Assembly (NCBI GenBank): GCA_017858325.1
Contig: JAFMBT010000007.1
Location: 1 to 64,000 of the forward strand
DNA: 64,000 nt
Direction of reading: 5' to 3'
DNA from: Candidatus Planktophila sp.
Lineage (GTDB): Bacteria > Actinomycetota > Actinomycetes > Nanopelagicales > Nanopelagicaceae
The stretch's first letter is position 1. Each line of letters opens with the position of its first letter. Of the stretch, positions 26,726-37,769 are shown in pieces. Position numbers and translations under genes: made by a program. Below the pieces are notes generated by a model. It had not been told where the DNA came from. It searched no databases and saw nothing but the letters and a program-made list of their open reading frames with translations.

Positions 26726-27724
26726 CTACATCTCCCGGGGAGGTGCACACGATCCTCTCTCAACTAGTTGTACATCGACCATTGAATGCTCAGGTGGGGT
26801 GCTAACCCCGGTGGCGAGATGCTTAATCATCATCTGCATCGCTAGCGATCCTTGCAGACGCGCATCTCGGGCGATCACAGTAAGAGGAGGGCTAATCAGT
26901 TCTGCAAAATCAAGATCATCAAATCCAATAATCGAGATCTGATGTGGAACGTGTACTCCGCGATCGCGCAGGGCATGTAGTGCGCCGATTGTCATAAGAT
27001 TATTGGCGATAAAGACGGCGGTCGGTGCCTCATCTCGCTCAAAAAGAGCGCACATCGATGCATACCCACCCGCTTCGCTGAAATCAGATTCGATGAAATA
27101 TTGGGGGGTGAGAGAAGCCTTCTTGAGCGAGGCGCGAAAGCCATCAGCTCGTCTCTTTCCGGGAGTGGTTGTCAGCGGACCGCTAATCATCGCGATCTTC
27201 TTATGGCCTAGCCCGATCAAATAATCAGTAGCAATTGATGCACCTCTGGAATTATCAGTCAGGACTGAGCTAAATCTTTCTCCATTTCGCGTAACACGAT
27301 CAACAAAGACTATGGGAAGACCAAACTGGCTAAAAAATGAGGGGCCTTCTTCATCTTCAGTCAATGGAGCCATAATGACGCCGTCCACACGTCCAAATAA
27401 TTGAGTCAGCGCCTTCTCCTCACGTTCACGCGAGTCTCCCGTGTTAACAAGCAAGATCATACGGTCGTCACCAACAGCGCTCTCTGCACCTTCAACAATT
27501 GAAGCAAAGAAAGGATTGGTGATATCTGGGACAACGATTGCAATGATGCCTGTTCGACCGGATTTGAGGTTTCTTGCCGCAGCACTTGGGCGATAGTTCA
27601 AATCAATAATTGCCTGTCGAATTTTTTCTTCGTTACGGACAGTGAAACCACTGAGATGGCGTGAGATCGTTGCAACTGAAACACCGACATGTTTAGCCAC
27701 GTCGGTGATTGTTACAGTGGACAA
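26726..27724 (-). CDS. LacI family transcriptional regulator
   Basis: VTITDVAKHVGVSVATISRHLSG HTH; LNYRPSAAARNLKSGRTGIIAIVVPDITNPFFASIVEGAE; TTG start. Confidence 0.94.
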   Translation of the reverse strand: MSTVTITDVAKHVGVSVATISRHLSGFTVRNEEKIRQAIIDLNYRPSAAARNLKSGRTGIIAIVVPDITNPFFASIVEGAESAVGDDRMILLVNTGDSREREEKALTQLFGRVDGVIMAPLTEDEEGPSFFSQFGLPIVFVDRVTRNGERFSSVLTDNSRGASIATDYLIGLGHKKIAMISGPLTTTPGKRRADGFRASLKKASLTPQYFIESDFSEAGGYASMCALFERDEAPTAVFIANNLMTIGALHALRDRGVHVPHQISIIGFDDLDFAELISPPLTVIARDARLQGSLAMQMMIKHLATGVSTPPEHSMVDVQLVERGSCAPPREM

Positions 27725-27845
27725 CGTTGGCCTCCTCGTCGGTAGAAAATCGATACTGGTAACGATTGCAGATAACCTATCTCGTGGAGTACATTGCCGT
27801 CTAGAGCGTCCAGCTTTTATTTCTACGTGTCGCGGGGAGTACTAA

Positions 27846-28769
27846 ATGTCAAAGCAGCCATTTGTTGTAGTCGTTGGCAGCACAATGATTGACATGGTTG
27901 CATACGTAAAAAAAGTTCCACATGCTGGTGAAACAGTAACTGGTGATTCATTTGCATTGGGCTTTGGTGGCAAGGGTGCAAACCAAGCAGTGATGGCAAG
28001 ACGTCTGGGTGCAACAGTCTCGATGGTCAACACGTTAGGTGATGATGTATTTGGAGACACTACTCTCTCTAATTTCCAAGAGCAAGGTATCGATGTGACG
28101 TTTGTGTCACGGACTGCCGGAGCTAGTGGAGTGGCTCCGATTTGGGTAGAGCCCGATGGAAGTAATCGAATTATCTGCGTTCCTGGAGCAAATAGCGCAA
28201 TGACTCCGGCAGAGGCTAAATCTGCACTTGAGAGTTTGAAGGGCTATGACATTGTTATTGGCCAACTAGAAATTCCACAAGAAGTCACAATTCAAGCCTT
28301 CGCAACGGCTCGCTCATGTGGCGCACGCACTGTTTTAAACCCCGCTCCCTTTGCTGCGATATCGCCAGAATTAATTGCGCTAAGCGATTGGATTATTCCT
28401 AATGAGAGCGAATTCGCGGGAATGCATCCGCAAGGTTTAGAACCAACAAGTGATGAGATCATTCTTGAACTTGCAAGAAATCTCAAAACTCGTTTTGCAG
28501 TAACTCTTGGTGATCAAGGTGCAGCCTTTACAACCCTCGATGGACGAGTAGAGCGTGGGCGTGCCCCACAGGTCACCGCTATCGACACCACAGGTGCGGG
28601 TGATGCATTTGTAGGGGCATTTTCAGTCGGATTAGCCCTTGGACTACCTGATCAGCAGGCGATCGCTCTAGGCTGCGCGTGTGCATCGGATAGTGTCACT
28701 AGACTTGGCACTCAATCTTCATATCCAACACCGACGATGGCCGAGGCGATTCTTCACTCGATTGGCTAG
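27846..28769 (+). CDS. rbsK: Ribokinase / PfkB family sugar kinase
   Basis: [63 protein letters not shown]. Confidence 0.9.
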   Translation: MSKQPFVVVVGSTMIDMVAYVKKVPHAGETVTGDSFALGFGGKGANQAVMARRLGATVSMVNTLGDDVFGDTTLSNFQEQGIDVTFVSRTAGASGVAPIWVEPDGSNRIICVPGANSAMTPAEAKSALESLKGYDIVIGQLEIPQEVTIQAFATARSCGARTVLNPAPFAAISPELIALSDWIIPNESEFAGMHPQGLEPTSDEIILELARNLKTRFAVTLGDQGAAFTTLDGRVERGRAPQVTAIDTTGAGDAFVGAFSVGLALGLPDQQAIALGCACASDSVTRLGTQSSYPTPTMAEAILHSIG

Positions 28770-28798
28770 CTTTACCTAAGAAAGCAGAGGGTCCACCT

Positions 28799-29287
28799 GT
28801 GGCAGATTCCAGTTTCGATGTAGTTTCAAAGATTGATCGCATGGAGCTTGATAACGCGATCAACCAAGCGATCCGTGAGATCGATACTCGCTTTGATTTC
28901 AAGAATACCGGCGCAAAGATTGAGATGGCTGGAGAGAAAATTAGTATCGAGGCGGATACAGAAGAGCGTGCAAAGGCAACTCTTGATGTTGTTAAAGATA
29001 AAATGATTAAGCGTGGAGTATCACTCAAGCATATTGATCCAAGTGAGCCACAACTTTCGGGAAAGATCTACAAGATTTCCTGCCCTCTTAAAGAGGGTAT
29101 CTCTACCGAAAACGCAAAGAAGATTGCGAAGTTTCTTCGCGACGAGGGGCCAAAGTCAGTAAAGAGCCAGATTCAGGGCGATGAGTTGCGAGTCACAAGT
29201 AAGAGTCGCGATGACCTGCAGGATGCCATCGCGATGATCAAAGATGGTAAATGGGATTTTGCGGTTCAATTTGTGAATTTTAGATAG
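28799..29287 (+). CDS. yajQ: YajQ family nucleotide-binding protein
   Basis: [39 protein letters not shown]...; GTG start. Confidence 0.94.
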   Translation: MADSSFDVVSKIDRMELDNAINQAIREIDTRFDFKNTGAKIEMAGEKISIEADTEERAKATLDVVKDKMIKRGVSLKHIDPSEPQLSGKIYKISCPLKEGISTENAKKIAKFLRDEGPKSVKSQIQGDELRVTSKSRDDLQDAIAMIKDGKWDFAVQFVNFR

Positions 29288-29289
29288 CG

Positions 29290-30195
29290 ATGAGCGAAGA
29301 AAAGGCAAAGGTCAGAAGCCTCGGCCTCCTCTTTGGAGTTAGCGCTTACACTCTCTGGGGACTCTTCCCGATCTATTGGCCACTACTTAAACCGGCAAGT
29401 GCAATCGAGATTGTCTCCCATCGCGCGGTATGGACGCTGGTCTTCTGCTTTATTATCCTGTGGCTTACCAAGACTCTGCAATCGACTCTTGCGCTATTGA
29501 AACGGCCAAAGATAGTTGCGGGTCTTTTCTTAAGTTCAATTCTGATCTCGACTAATTGGATAATCTATATCTACGCCGCTACCTCAAACCATGTTGTTGA
29601 AGCATCGCTTGGGTATTACATCAATCCCATAGTTGTTATTGCAACGGGTGTCATTGTTCTGAAAGAGAAGATGAGGCCACTTCAATGGGTCTCACTCGGT
29701 GTTGCAACGTTAGGTGTTGCAGTTCTGACAATTGATTATGGTCGTCTGCCGTGGATAGCGCTGGGGTTGGGTTTCTCTTGGGCTAGTTATGGTTTAGTGA
29801 AAAAGAAGCTAGGACTGGGTGCCCTGGAAGGACTATCGATTGAAACTTTGATTTCAAGTGGCCCCTACCTGGCTTACCTCATCTGGCTTGGCAACCAAGG
29901 TCAGGGACAATTTGGGCTCTCATGGGGTATCACGCTGCTCTGTATTAGCGCTGGCGCCATCACGGCTATTCCACTCTTACTTTTTAACGGAGCAACAAAT
30001 AGATTGCCACTTACTCTCATCGGTTTGCTGCAATACATCACACCAACAATTCAATTTTCGATTGGCGTATGGTTTTTCAAAGAAGATATGCCTGCAGCAC
30101 GTTGGACTGGATTCTTTATTATTTGGATTGCCTTGCTTGCCCTGACCTTTGATCTGATTAAATCAGGCAGAGCGATCGATCACAGCATCACATAG
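29290..30195 (+). CDS. EamA family transporter, RarD type
   Basis: GVSAYTLWGLFPIYWPLLKPASAIEIVSHRAVWTLVF typical RarD N-terminus; 10 TM-like segments. Confidence 0.92.
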   Translation: MSEEKAKVRSLGLLFGVSAYTLWGLFPIYWPLLKPASAIEIVSHRAVWTLVFCFIILWLTKTLQSTLALLKRPKIVAGLFLSSILISTNWIIYIYAATSNHVVEASLGYYINPIVVIATGVIVLKEKMRPLQWVSLGVATLGVAVLTIDYGRLPWIALGLGFSWASYGLVKKKLGLGALEGLSIETLISSGPYLAYLIWLGNQGQGQFGLSWGITLLCISAGAITAIPLLLFNGATNRLPLTLIGLLQYITPTIQFSIGVWFFKEDMPAARWTGFFIIWIALLALTFDLIKSGRAIDHSIT

Positions 30196-31152
30196 CGAGA
30201 AGAGCGCACTGGTTGCATCATTTACCGGCAGTGGCCCTAATAGCTGACGTGCCTGATTAGCAATACCCAGTACTTGTTCGCGCGATTGATCAAGGGCTGG
30301 GTGTTGGCGCAGCTGATCCAACACCTGATTAACAACAACCTGATCACTAATTGGACCTTTGAGGAGCTCTTGCAGATCACGATCTTGCCCGCGGTTAGAT
30401 TTCATAACATTGAGAGTCACTAAGGTTGGAACGCCCTCTTTGAGATCGGTACCAGGCGTCTTACCTGACTCATCAGATTGACTAGCAATATCGATCACAT
30501 CATCGACTAGCTGAAAGGTGATTCCAATCTTTTCGCCGAAGGCTGCCAGTGCGGTGATCTGTTCGCCTGGCGCGCCTGCAAGCATCGCGCCGAATTGAGC
30601 ACTTGCTGCAATGAGTGAGCCTGTTTTATCTGCAACAACACTTAAGTAGTGCTGTAAAGGATCGACACCTTCAGCTGGACCTTGAGTCTCCATAATCTGT
30701 CCAATAACAAGGCGTTCGAACGTTTGTGCCTGAAGGTGAACCGCTGCCGGACCTAAGTCGGCCAACATATCTGAGGCGCGTGCAAAGAGATAATCACCGG
30801 TCAAAATCGCAACGGTATTTCCCCATCGGCTATTTGCACTCTGTATACCGCGCCTGAGTGGGGCTTCATCCATCACATCATCGTGATAGAGAGTTGCTAC
30901 ATGTGTTAATTCACAGACAACGGCTGCTTCAATGATTCCATATGCAGTTGGATCTCCATAATGTGATGTGATCAATGTCACCAGCGGGCGAAGTCGTTTG
31001 CCTCCCGCTTCAACTAGATGGCGAGAGGTTTCTATAACAAGTGGATATTTGCCCTCAATCTGTAAGCGCAACAGCGCTTCAACTTCGAGCATCCGTTTTG
31101 CAAGATCTGCCTCAAGTGCTGGCGAAAGATCGGCAATACCGAAGGATGACAT
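30163..31152 (-). CDS. Polyprenyl diphosphate synthase
   Basis: LYHDDVMDEAPLRRG (DDxxD FARM) and LVDDVIDIASQ (SARM). Confidence 0.94.
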   Translation of the reverse strand: MSSFGIADLSPALEADLAKRMLEVEALLRLQIEGKYPLVIETSRHLVEAGGKRLRPLVTLITSHYGDPTAYGIIEAAVVCELTHVATLYHDDVMDEAPLRRGIQSANSRWGNTVAILTGDYLFARASDMLADLGPAAVHLQAQTFERLVIGQIMETQGPAEGVDPLQHYLSVVADKTGSLIAASAQFGAMLAGAPGEQITALAAFGEKIGITFQLVDDVIDIASQSDESGKTPGTDLKEGVPTLVTLNVMKSNRGQDRDLQELLKGPISDQVVVNQVLDQLRQHPALDQSREQVLGIANQARQLLGPLPVNDATSALFSLCDAVIDRSA

Positions 31153-32672
31153 CAGCGGAGGAAGAAGGCAGTTTGAGAGATGTAGTCAAGAACAGGGGCT
31201 GGAAATACACCGAGTATAAGCGTGATTGCAAGTGATACTAGGATCGTAATGCGTGTATAAATAGATGGAATCACAACACTTGTTCCATCCTCAACTGGAT
31301 CTTTGAAGAACATCAAAACGACTACACGAATGTAGAAAAAGGCTGCAATTGCAGATGAAAGAACTCCGGTGATCAGAATCGCTGTATTTCCGCTTTCATA
31401 GGCTGCTGAGAAGATGGAGAATTTTCCAACAAATCCACTGGTGAGTGGAATACCTGCAAATGCGAGGAGGAGGAAGGAGAATGCAATTGCAATCCATGGA
31501 GATCTCTTTCCAAGACCTGCCCAGCGATTAAGATCGGTAACTTCACCTGATGCATCGTTAACAAGGGAAACAATGGCGAATGCGCCCACCGTTGCAATAC
31601 CGTATGCAAAGAGATAAAAGATTGTTGCATCAAGTCCAGATTTATTAAGTGCAATAACTCCAGATAGCAAGAAACCGGCATGAGCAATCGATGAATAGGC
31701 AAGCATGCGCTTGACATCACGTTGCGAGATCGCAACAAGTGAACCGAAGACCATAGTGATTAGCGCGATTGCAGTCAGTATCGGGCGCCACTGCCACACA
31801 TCGCCAGCAAAAGCGACATAGAAAATGCGGAGCATCGCACCAAAAGCTGCAACTTTTGTAGCAGCCGCCATAAATGCAGTAACCGCAGTAGGAGATCCCT
31901 GATAGACATCGGGGGCCCATGAATGAAATGGGACTGCGCTGACTTTAAAGAGCAAGCCGACGCTAACGAAGGAGATGCCGATTAATAGGAAGACATCATT
32001 GGCTGTCCCACCTGTAATTGCAGCGGCAATACCCGCAAAGGTAATCGAGCCTGAATATCCATAGAGATAAGCGATTCCGAAGAGGAAGAATGCAGATGAA
32101 AATGCGCCCAGAAGAAAGTACTTAAGCGCAGCTTCCTGTGAGGCTAGGCGACGTCGACGTGCCAGCCCGGCCATGAGATAGAGGGGAAGCGATAGAACTT
32201 CCAAGGCGACAAAAAGCATAATGAGATCGGTTGCAACTGTGAATATCAGCATTCCTGCGATGGCAAAGAGTGTAAGCGGGTAGATTTCAGTAACACGAAT
32301 GTTGGCAACCTGGGCTTGACGCTCTTCATCTGAACCCGGAGCAGCAGTGGGAGCCGCTGCGAATTTATCGCTATCTGCTAAAAGAAGAATTGCAATAATT
32401 GCAATAATCAAAATACTCATCTGCAAGAGATAACCAGCACCATCAAAGGTAATTGAGTTCATCGCAGCTTTATTTGAATATGTCCCACGAGCACGAATGA
32501 GTGCCACAAGAGCTATTACAAGAGTGAAGACTGAAAGCACTAACTGCGATGAACTACGTGATTTGCGTGGAGCAAATGCTTCGATCAGGACTCCCGCGAC
32601 AGCGCCAGCAAGAACCACCAAAATCGGTGCCAACATTCCGTAATTAAGGATTGGAGATGTGAATATACCCAC
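31152..32672 (-). CDS. nuoN: NADH-quinone oxidoreductase subunit N
   Basis: Antiporter-like subunit, KVSAVPFHSWAPDVYQGSPTAVTAFMA; last gene of nuo order. Confidence 0.94.
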   Translation of the reverse strand: MGIFTSPILNYGMLAPILVVLAGAVAGVLIEAFAPRKSRSSSQLVLSVFTLVIALVALIRARGTYSNKAAMNSITFDGAGYLLQMSILIIAIIAILLLADSDKFAAAPTAAPGSDEERQAQVANIRVTEIYPLTLFAIAGMLIFTVATDLIMLFVALEVLSLPLYLMAGLARRRRLASQEAALKYFLLGAFSSAFFLFGIAYLYGYSGSITFAGIAAAITGGTANDVFLLIGISFVSVGLLFKVSAVPFHSWAPDVYQGSPTAVTAFMAAATKVAAFGAMLRIFYVAFAGDVWQWRPILTAIALITMVFGSLVAISQRDVKRMLAYSSIAHAGFLLSGVIALNKSGLDATIFYLFAYGIATVGAFAIVSLVNDASGEVTDLNRWAGLGKRSPWIAIAFSFLLLAFAGIPLTSGFVGKFSIFSAAYESGNTAILITGVLSSAIAAFFYIRVVVLMFFKDPVEDGTSVVIPSIYTRITILVSLAITLILGVFPAPVLDYISQTAFFLR

Positions 32673-34187
32673 TTACTTTCCTCCATTCATTGTTGGTACT
32701 GGATCGCTATATCCCTGCTGTTGCACAATATATGCAGCGGCAGGATTTATGATCTTAAGGAGCGGCGAAGGATAAAAACCTAGGAAGATGATAATTGCGA
32801 TGACAGGTGCAATCGTAATCTTTTCGCGAAGGTTGAGATCTTTTAGATTTTCATTTCCGGGTGTTGTTTCACCGTGCAGAGCGCGTTGCACAGGAATCAA
32901 GATATAGAGTGCAGCGAGAACTATTCCAAAGGTTGCGATAATGGCCGCTGCCGGGTATCTCGTATAGGTGCCAACAAGAACGAGAAATTCACTGACAAAG
33001 CTAGAAAGACCTGGGAGCGCCAATCCTGAGAGCCCAGCGATAAAAAAGGACCAAGCCATGATCGGTGTAATTCTCTGCAGTCCTCCAAAGTCTGAAATTG
33101 TTGAAGAGCCTCGGCGAATAATCATCCAGCCTACAACTAGGAAGAGCGCTGCAGTTGAGAAGCCATGATTAAACATATACAACGTTGCACCACTTTGTGA
33201 TTGCGTTGTCATCGCAAAGATTCCAAGTGTAATGAATCCGAAGTGTGAAATCGATGTGTATGCAATCAAGCGCTTGATATCCTTTGCCCCAATAGCTAAG
33301 AATGCGCCATAGAGAATAGAAATGAGAGCGAGCACGATAATTACGGGAGTAAATGTCTTACTTGCATCCGGAAAGATTGAGAGACAGAAACGAATCATTC
33401 CGTAGGTTCCAACCTTGTCGAGAATTCCAAGGAGAAGAATCGATGTGCCTGCCGTTCCACTCTTTGCGGCATCAGGCAGCCATGTATGGAAGGGCCACAA
33501 TGGTGCTTTAATTGCAAAGGCGATAAAGAATCCTAGGAAGAGGATGTTCTGTGTTGTAGAGCTCATCACAGTGTGTAGCTCTGAGAGTTTGGTGATATCA
33601 AAGGTAACCTCACCATTTTGACCAGAGATCACAAATAGTCCGATAATTGATGCGAGCATAAGTAGGCCACCGAAGAGGCTATAGAGAAGGAACTTAACCG
33701 CTGCCGCTGCACGTTCTCCACTGCCGTATCCACCGATAAGGAAGTAGATCGGGACCAACATCGCTTCGAAGAAAACATAGAAGAGGAAGAGGTCTGTCGC
33801 TGCAAAGACTCCGATAACCATAGTTTCGAGAACAAGAATTAATATGTAGAAAGTCTTAACCCCGAATCGACCGCCTTCTGATTCATTCCACCCGCCGAGA
33901 ATGACCAGTGGGGCGAGAATGACAGACATGAGAATGAGAACAAGTGCGATTCCATCAACGCCTAAGGCCCAGTTAATTCCAAAAGATGGAATCCATGAGT
34001 AGCTCTGGCGAAATTGAAGTTCAGTATTTTCCACGTTGAAATTCAAAGCTTTAATTAGTGTTGCAACCGCGACAACGATTGTTGTGGCTAGAGCCACTTG
34101 CTTGACCAATCGCTCCTGGGCTGAGGGAACTAGGGCTAAGAGAGCAGCGCCGACGAGGGGCAGAAACATGATGATGGTTAAAGTCAT
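32673..34187 (-). CDS. nuoM: NADH-quinone oxidoreductase subunit M
   Basis: KAPLWPFHTWLPDAAKSGTAGTSILLLGILDKVGTYGMIR; start moved to ATG 34187. Confidence 0.94.
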   Translation of the reverse strand: MTLTIIMFLPLVGAALLALVPSAQERLVKQVALATTIVVAVATLIKALNFNVENTELQFRQSYSWIPSFGINWALGVDGIALVLILMSVILAPLVILGGWNESEGGRFGVKTFYILILVLETMVIGVFAATDLFLFYVFFEAMLVPIYFLIGGYGSGERAAAAVKFLLYSLFGGLLMLASIIGLFVISGQNGEVTFDITKLSELHTVMSSTTQNILFLGFFIAFAIKAPLWPFHTWLPDAAKSGTAGTSILLLGILDKVGTYGMIRFCLSIFPDASKTFTPVIIVLALISILYGAFLAIGAKDIKRLIAYTSISHFGFITLGIFAMTTQSQSGATLYMFNHGFSTAALFLVVGWMIIRRGSSTISDFGGLQRITPIMAWSFFIAGLSGLALPGLSSFVSEFLVLVGTYTRYPAAAIIATFGIVLAALYILIPVQRALHGETTPGNENLKDLNLREKITIAPVIAIIIFLGFYPSPLLKIINPAAAYIVQQQGYSDPVPTMNGGK

Positions 34188-36076
34188 TACTGAGTCACCA
34201 CCCAAATTGCTGCGAGAAGAACAAGTGCACCGACAAGAATAAGTGCGGCATAGGAACGGACATAACCTGATTGAGTGCGACGAAGAGTTGCGCCAGAACC
34301 AACTGCCATAGAACCGATTCCATGAACTGCTCCATCGATCACTTTTTCATCCACAATAACAAGTCCTTGTGTGAGCGCTTGCCCAGGACGCATAAAGATT
34401 GCTTCGTTGAAGAGATCCTGTCCGAGATCATTCCGAGCAAGGCGTGTTGCAAGCGATACATCTGAAGGCGCGATTGCATCAACGCTCTTAAATTGATACT
34501 TCATCAGCGCTGCCGTGACACCAATAATTACCGCTGTAATTGCCAGAACTGTGACGACGCTATGTGGCATGAGCTCGTCATACTCTTCTTTCTTAGCAAA
34601 TAATGGAGCGAGCCAACTCACGAGCGCATCACCTTGAGTGAATAAGTAACCCGCAGTGACAGAACCAATCGCCAGGATCGCCATCGGAAGCCACATCAGC
34701 ACTGGAGATTCGTGAGGATGAACCCCCTCATCCCAACGGGCCTTACTTGTAAATGTGAGAACCATGACGCGAGTCATGTAGAAAGCCGTGATCACCGCGC
34801 CCAGGAGAGTGACGCTTCCAAGAATAATTCCCTGAGCGCCACCAGAGTTAAATGCTGTCGCAATAATTTCATCCTTCGAGTAGAAACCAGCAAATGGTGG
34901 AACACCGATAATTGCCAAATACCCCAGTCCGAAGGTGACGAAGGTAATCGGCATTACTTTTCGCAAGCCACCATATTTGCGCATATTCACTTCATCGTTC
35001 ATGCCATGCATTACAGATCCGGCGCCGAGAAACATTCCAGCTTTGAAGAATCCGTGAGTAAGCAGGTGCATAATTGCAAAGGCATATCCGGCAGGCCCAA
35101 GTCCCGCTCCGACAATCATGTAGCCGATCTGTGACATCGTTGATGCAGCAAGTGCTTTCTTAATGTCATCTTTTGCCATACCGATAATTGCACCAAAGAT
35201 CAGTGTGATTGCGCCGACAATAACAACCAGTAGTTGTGCTGTTGGCGCAGCATCGAAGATGAAGTTTGAACGAACAATAAGATAGACACCAGCTGTCACC
35301 ATTGTTGCAGCGTGAATAAGAGCCGATACAGGAGTCGGTCCTGCCATTGCATCCCCCAGCCACGCCTGCAACGGGAACTGCGCAGACTTTCCAGTGGCTG
35401 CGATGAGCAACATAATGCCTATCGCTGTCAGTGTCGGAGTTCCAACACGATCAACAGATTCTTTTACACCTTCAAATAAGACTGTACCCATGGTTGCAAA
35501 GGCGATCATGATTGCAAAAGACAGGCCCATGTCACCAATTCGGTTCATAACAAATGCCTTCTTTGATGCAGTTGCATATGCAGGCTTCTTATTCCAGAAA
35601 CCTATAAGAAGGTATGACGCTAGACCCACGCCCTCCCAACCTACATAGAGGTTGAGGTAAGAGTTGCCAAGGACAAGAAGCAACATTGCGGCAATAAAGA
35701 GGTTGAGATATGCAAAAAAACGGCGACGATTTTCATCATGGGCCATATAAGAGATGGAGTAGATGTGAATCAAAGTACCCACACCACTAATAAGTAAGAC
35801 AAAGCAGATCGAAAGCTGATCTAGTAATAAGGCGGCGTCGACTTTGAATGAGCCGACTTCAATCCAGGTAAAGAGAGTCTGGGTTATGGCACGATCTTCT
35901 GTGGCACGACTGCTCATCTCAAAGAAATGAAGAAGGCCAAGGATAAATGATCCAGCCGACATCGCTGTTGCAAAAATATGTCCCCACTTATCTGCCTTTC
36001 GGCCGATTAACAGTAGGAATGCGGCACCAAATAGAGGTAGTCCAATCAAATAAACAAGAGAGCTTGCAGTAACCAT
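34187..36076 (-). CDS. nuoL: NADH-quinone oxidoreductase subunit L
   Basis: [54 protein letters not shown]. Confidence 0.95.
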   Translation of the reverse strand: MVTASSLVYLIGLPLFGAAFLLLIGRKADKWGHIFATAMSAGSFILGLLHFFEMSSRATEDRAITQTLFTWIEVGSFKVDAALLLDQLSICFVLLISGVGTLIHIYSISYMAHDENRRRFFAYLNLFIAAMLLLVLGNSYLNLYVGWEGVGLASYLLIGFWNKKPAYATASKKAFVMNRIGDMGLSFAIMIAFATMGTVLFEGVKESVDRVGTPTLTAIGIMLLIAATGKSAQFPLQAWLGDAMAGPTPVSALIHAATMVTAGVYLIVRSNFIFDAAPTAQLLVVIVGAITLIFGAIIGMAKDDIKKALAASTMSQIGYMIVGAGLGPAGYAFAIMHLLTHGFFKAGMFLGAGSVMHGMNDEVNMRKYGGLRKVMPITFVTFGLGYLAIIGVPPFAGFYSKDEIIATAFNSGGAQGIILGSVTLLGAVITAFYMTRVMVLTFTSKARWDEGVHPHESPVLMWLPMAILAIGSVTAGYLFTQGDALVSWLAPLFAKKEEYDELMPHSVVTVLAITAVIIGVTAALMKYQFKSVDAIAPSDVSLATRLARNDLGQDLFNEAIFMRPGQALTQGLVIVDEKVIDGAVHGIGSMAVGSGATLRRTQSGYVRSYAALILVGALVLLAAIWVVTQ

Positions 36077-36078
36077 AA

Positions 36079-36378
36079 CTATCGCTTCAACAAACTAGCA
36101 TCATCGATAGATGCTGATCGGCGTGAACGATATATCGCAACAATAATTGCAAGGCCAACAACTACCTCGCATGCGGCTACAACCATGGTGAAGAATGCAA
36201 CAACTTGACCGTTTAGATCGCCATTAATGCGCGAGAAAGTGACGAGAGTAAGATTGCCAGCATTAAGCATCAGCTCTATACACATGAAGACAACTATTGC
36301 GTTGCGACGAACAACAACTCCGACTGCACCGATTGTGAAAAGGAGAGCAGCTAGGTAGAGATAGTTATATGGATCCAC
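36079..36378 (-). CDS. nuoK: NADH-quinone oxidoreductase subunit K
   Basis: 99 aa; [36 protein letters not shown]. Confidence 0.95.
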   Translation of the reverse strand: MDPYNYLYLAALLFTIGAVGVVVRRNAIVVFMCIELMLNAGNLTLVTFSRINGDLNGQVVAFFTMVVAACEVVVGLAIIVAIYRSRRSASIDDASLLKR

Positions 36379-37149
36379 CTACTTCTCCTCCTTTACTGTT
36401 GGATCAACAACATCGAGTTGGAATTGGGCTGATTCGATTACATCTCCACGTGCCTTAAGCGTTGCAGAAATTGATGTTGGTGCAGGAGTTCCATCTGGAA
36501 GAAGTGCTGGAACATCCACTGCGTTATGAAGAGCGTAAACACCAGGACCTGGAAGGCCGGCGGCATCGCTGAGTGAGCCGGTGCGAAAACGTGCGATCGC
36601 TTGTTCGCGCTGACTTGGTCGGCGATTGGTTCGCTGGTGATGAGCAAGAACCATTGCGCCAAGGGCTGCAGTAATAAGTAGTGCTGAGATTACTTCAAAT
36701 GGCAATACGTAATCGGAGAAGAGAAGCATCGCAATTCCCTCGACGTTGCCTCCGGAATTTGCAAATTCTAGGCCGACGGGAGTGCGACCCAGCGTTGCCC
36801 GTGCAATCAGTGTGATTATGAGGCCACCAAATCCGAGTGCGGCGGTAATAGCAATCCATCGCAATCCCTTGATAGTTTCAATGAGAGAGTCCGATGCATC
36901 AACACCGACTAGCATCAAAATAAATAGGAAGAGCATCATGACTGCCCCTGTATAGACAACAATCTGAACTACTCCTAGAAAAATGGCACCTTGTGCAATA
37001 TAGAAAATTGCCAAAGTAACCATCACGAAGGCGAGCAAGATTGCAGAGTGCACTGCCTTTTTAACTACCAGCATCCCAAGTGCTGCAAGAACTGAAAGCG
37101 GAGCCAGCGCCCAGAACATGACAGTCTCTGGTGTTGCTATCTCTAACAT
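36379..37149 (-). CDS. nuoJ: NADH-quinone oxidoreductase subunit J
   Basis: Position in operon; LGVVQIVVYTGAVMMLFLFILMLVGVD. Confidence 0.94.
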   Translation of the reverse strand: MLEIATPETVMFWALAPLSVLAALGMLVVKKAVHSAILLAFVMVTLAIFYIAQGAIFLGVVQIVVYTGAVMMLFLFILMLVGVDASDSLIETIKGLRWIAITAALGFGGLIITLIARATLGRTPVGLEFANSGGNVEGIAMLLFSDYVLPFEVISALLITAALGAMVLAHHQRTNRRPSQREQAIARFRTGSLSDAAGLPGPGVYALHNAVDVPALLPDGTPAPTSISATLKARGDVIESAQFQLDVVDPTVKEEK

Positions 37150-37151
37150 TG

Positions 37152-37769
37152 TTATTGCTTCCCTTCTTGGGAAGGATGAGCTGAAGTCACATCGCCATTG
37201 TAATAATTTGTGTCATTCATCCCTGGATACATTGGATGAGGTGGTTGCAACATTCCTGCGCGCAACGGTGCGAGGAGATCTTCTTTCTCAAAAATTAATT
37301 TTTCGCGGGAAGAGTCTGCGAGTTCATACTCATTTGTCATAGTCAAAGCACGAGTTGGGCATGCTTCAATGCAAAGCCCACAGAAAACACAGCGAAGGTA
37401 ATTGATTTGATAGACCTTGCCATACCGCTCACCGGGTGACATCTGGTTATCAGGAGTGTTATCGGCGCCTTCGACAAAGATTGCATCGGCAGGACAAGCC
37501 CACGCACATAATTCGCAACCGATACATTTTTCTAAACCATCAGGGTGGCGATTAAGTTGATGACGGCCGTGGAAGCGTTCTTCGGTTGGCGCTTTTACAT
37601 CTGGATATGCAACGGTGAGATTCTTCTTAAACATTGAACGGAATGTGACCCAAAATCCCCTAGCTTGTTGGGTAAGTGGTGCCGGTCCGGGCTGGTTTAC
37701 TTCAACGAAAGAGACATCGTCAACGCTCTGAGGGATGCCACTCTTCTTGGGCTCGATTGAATTACTCAT
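37152..37769 (-). CDS. nuoI: NADH-quinone oxidoreductase subunit I (2x[4Fe-4S])
   Basis: [12 protein letters not shown] and [12 protein letters not shown]; start moved from 37889 to ATG 37769. Confidence 0.95.
   Translation of the reverse strand: MSNSIEPKKSGIPQSVDDVSFVEVNQPGPAPLTQQARGFWVTFRSMFKKNLTVAYPDVKAPTEERFHGRHQLNRHPDGLEKCIGCELCAWACPADAIFVEGADNTPDNQMSPGERYGKVYQINYLRCVFCGLCIEACPTRALTMTNEYELADSSREKLIFEKEDLLAPLRAGMLQPPHPMYPGMNDTNYYNGDVTSAHPSQEGKQ

Noticed and set aside
28799-29287. YajQ as a potentially new signalling element
   Set aside because: Standard conserved YajQ family protein with nothing unusual in sequence or context.
34712-35134. 140-aa plus-strand ORF antisense to nuoL
   Set aside because: Lies wholly within the strongly supported nuoL gene; composition (Cys/His/Ser-rich) is typical of an antisense frame and no family is recognisable.
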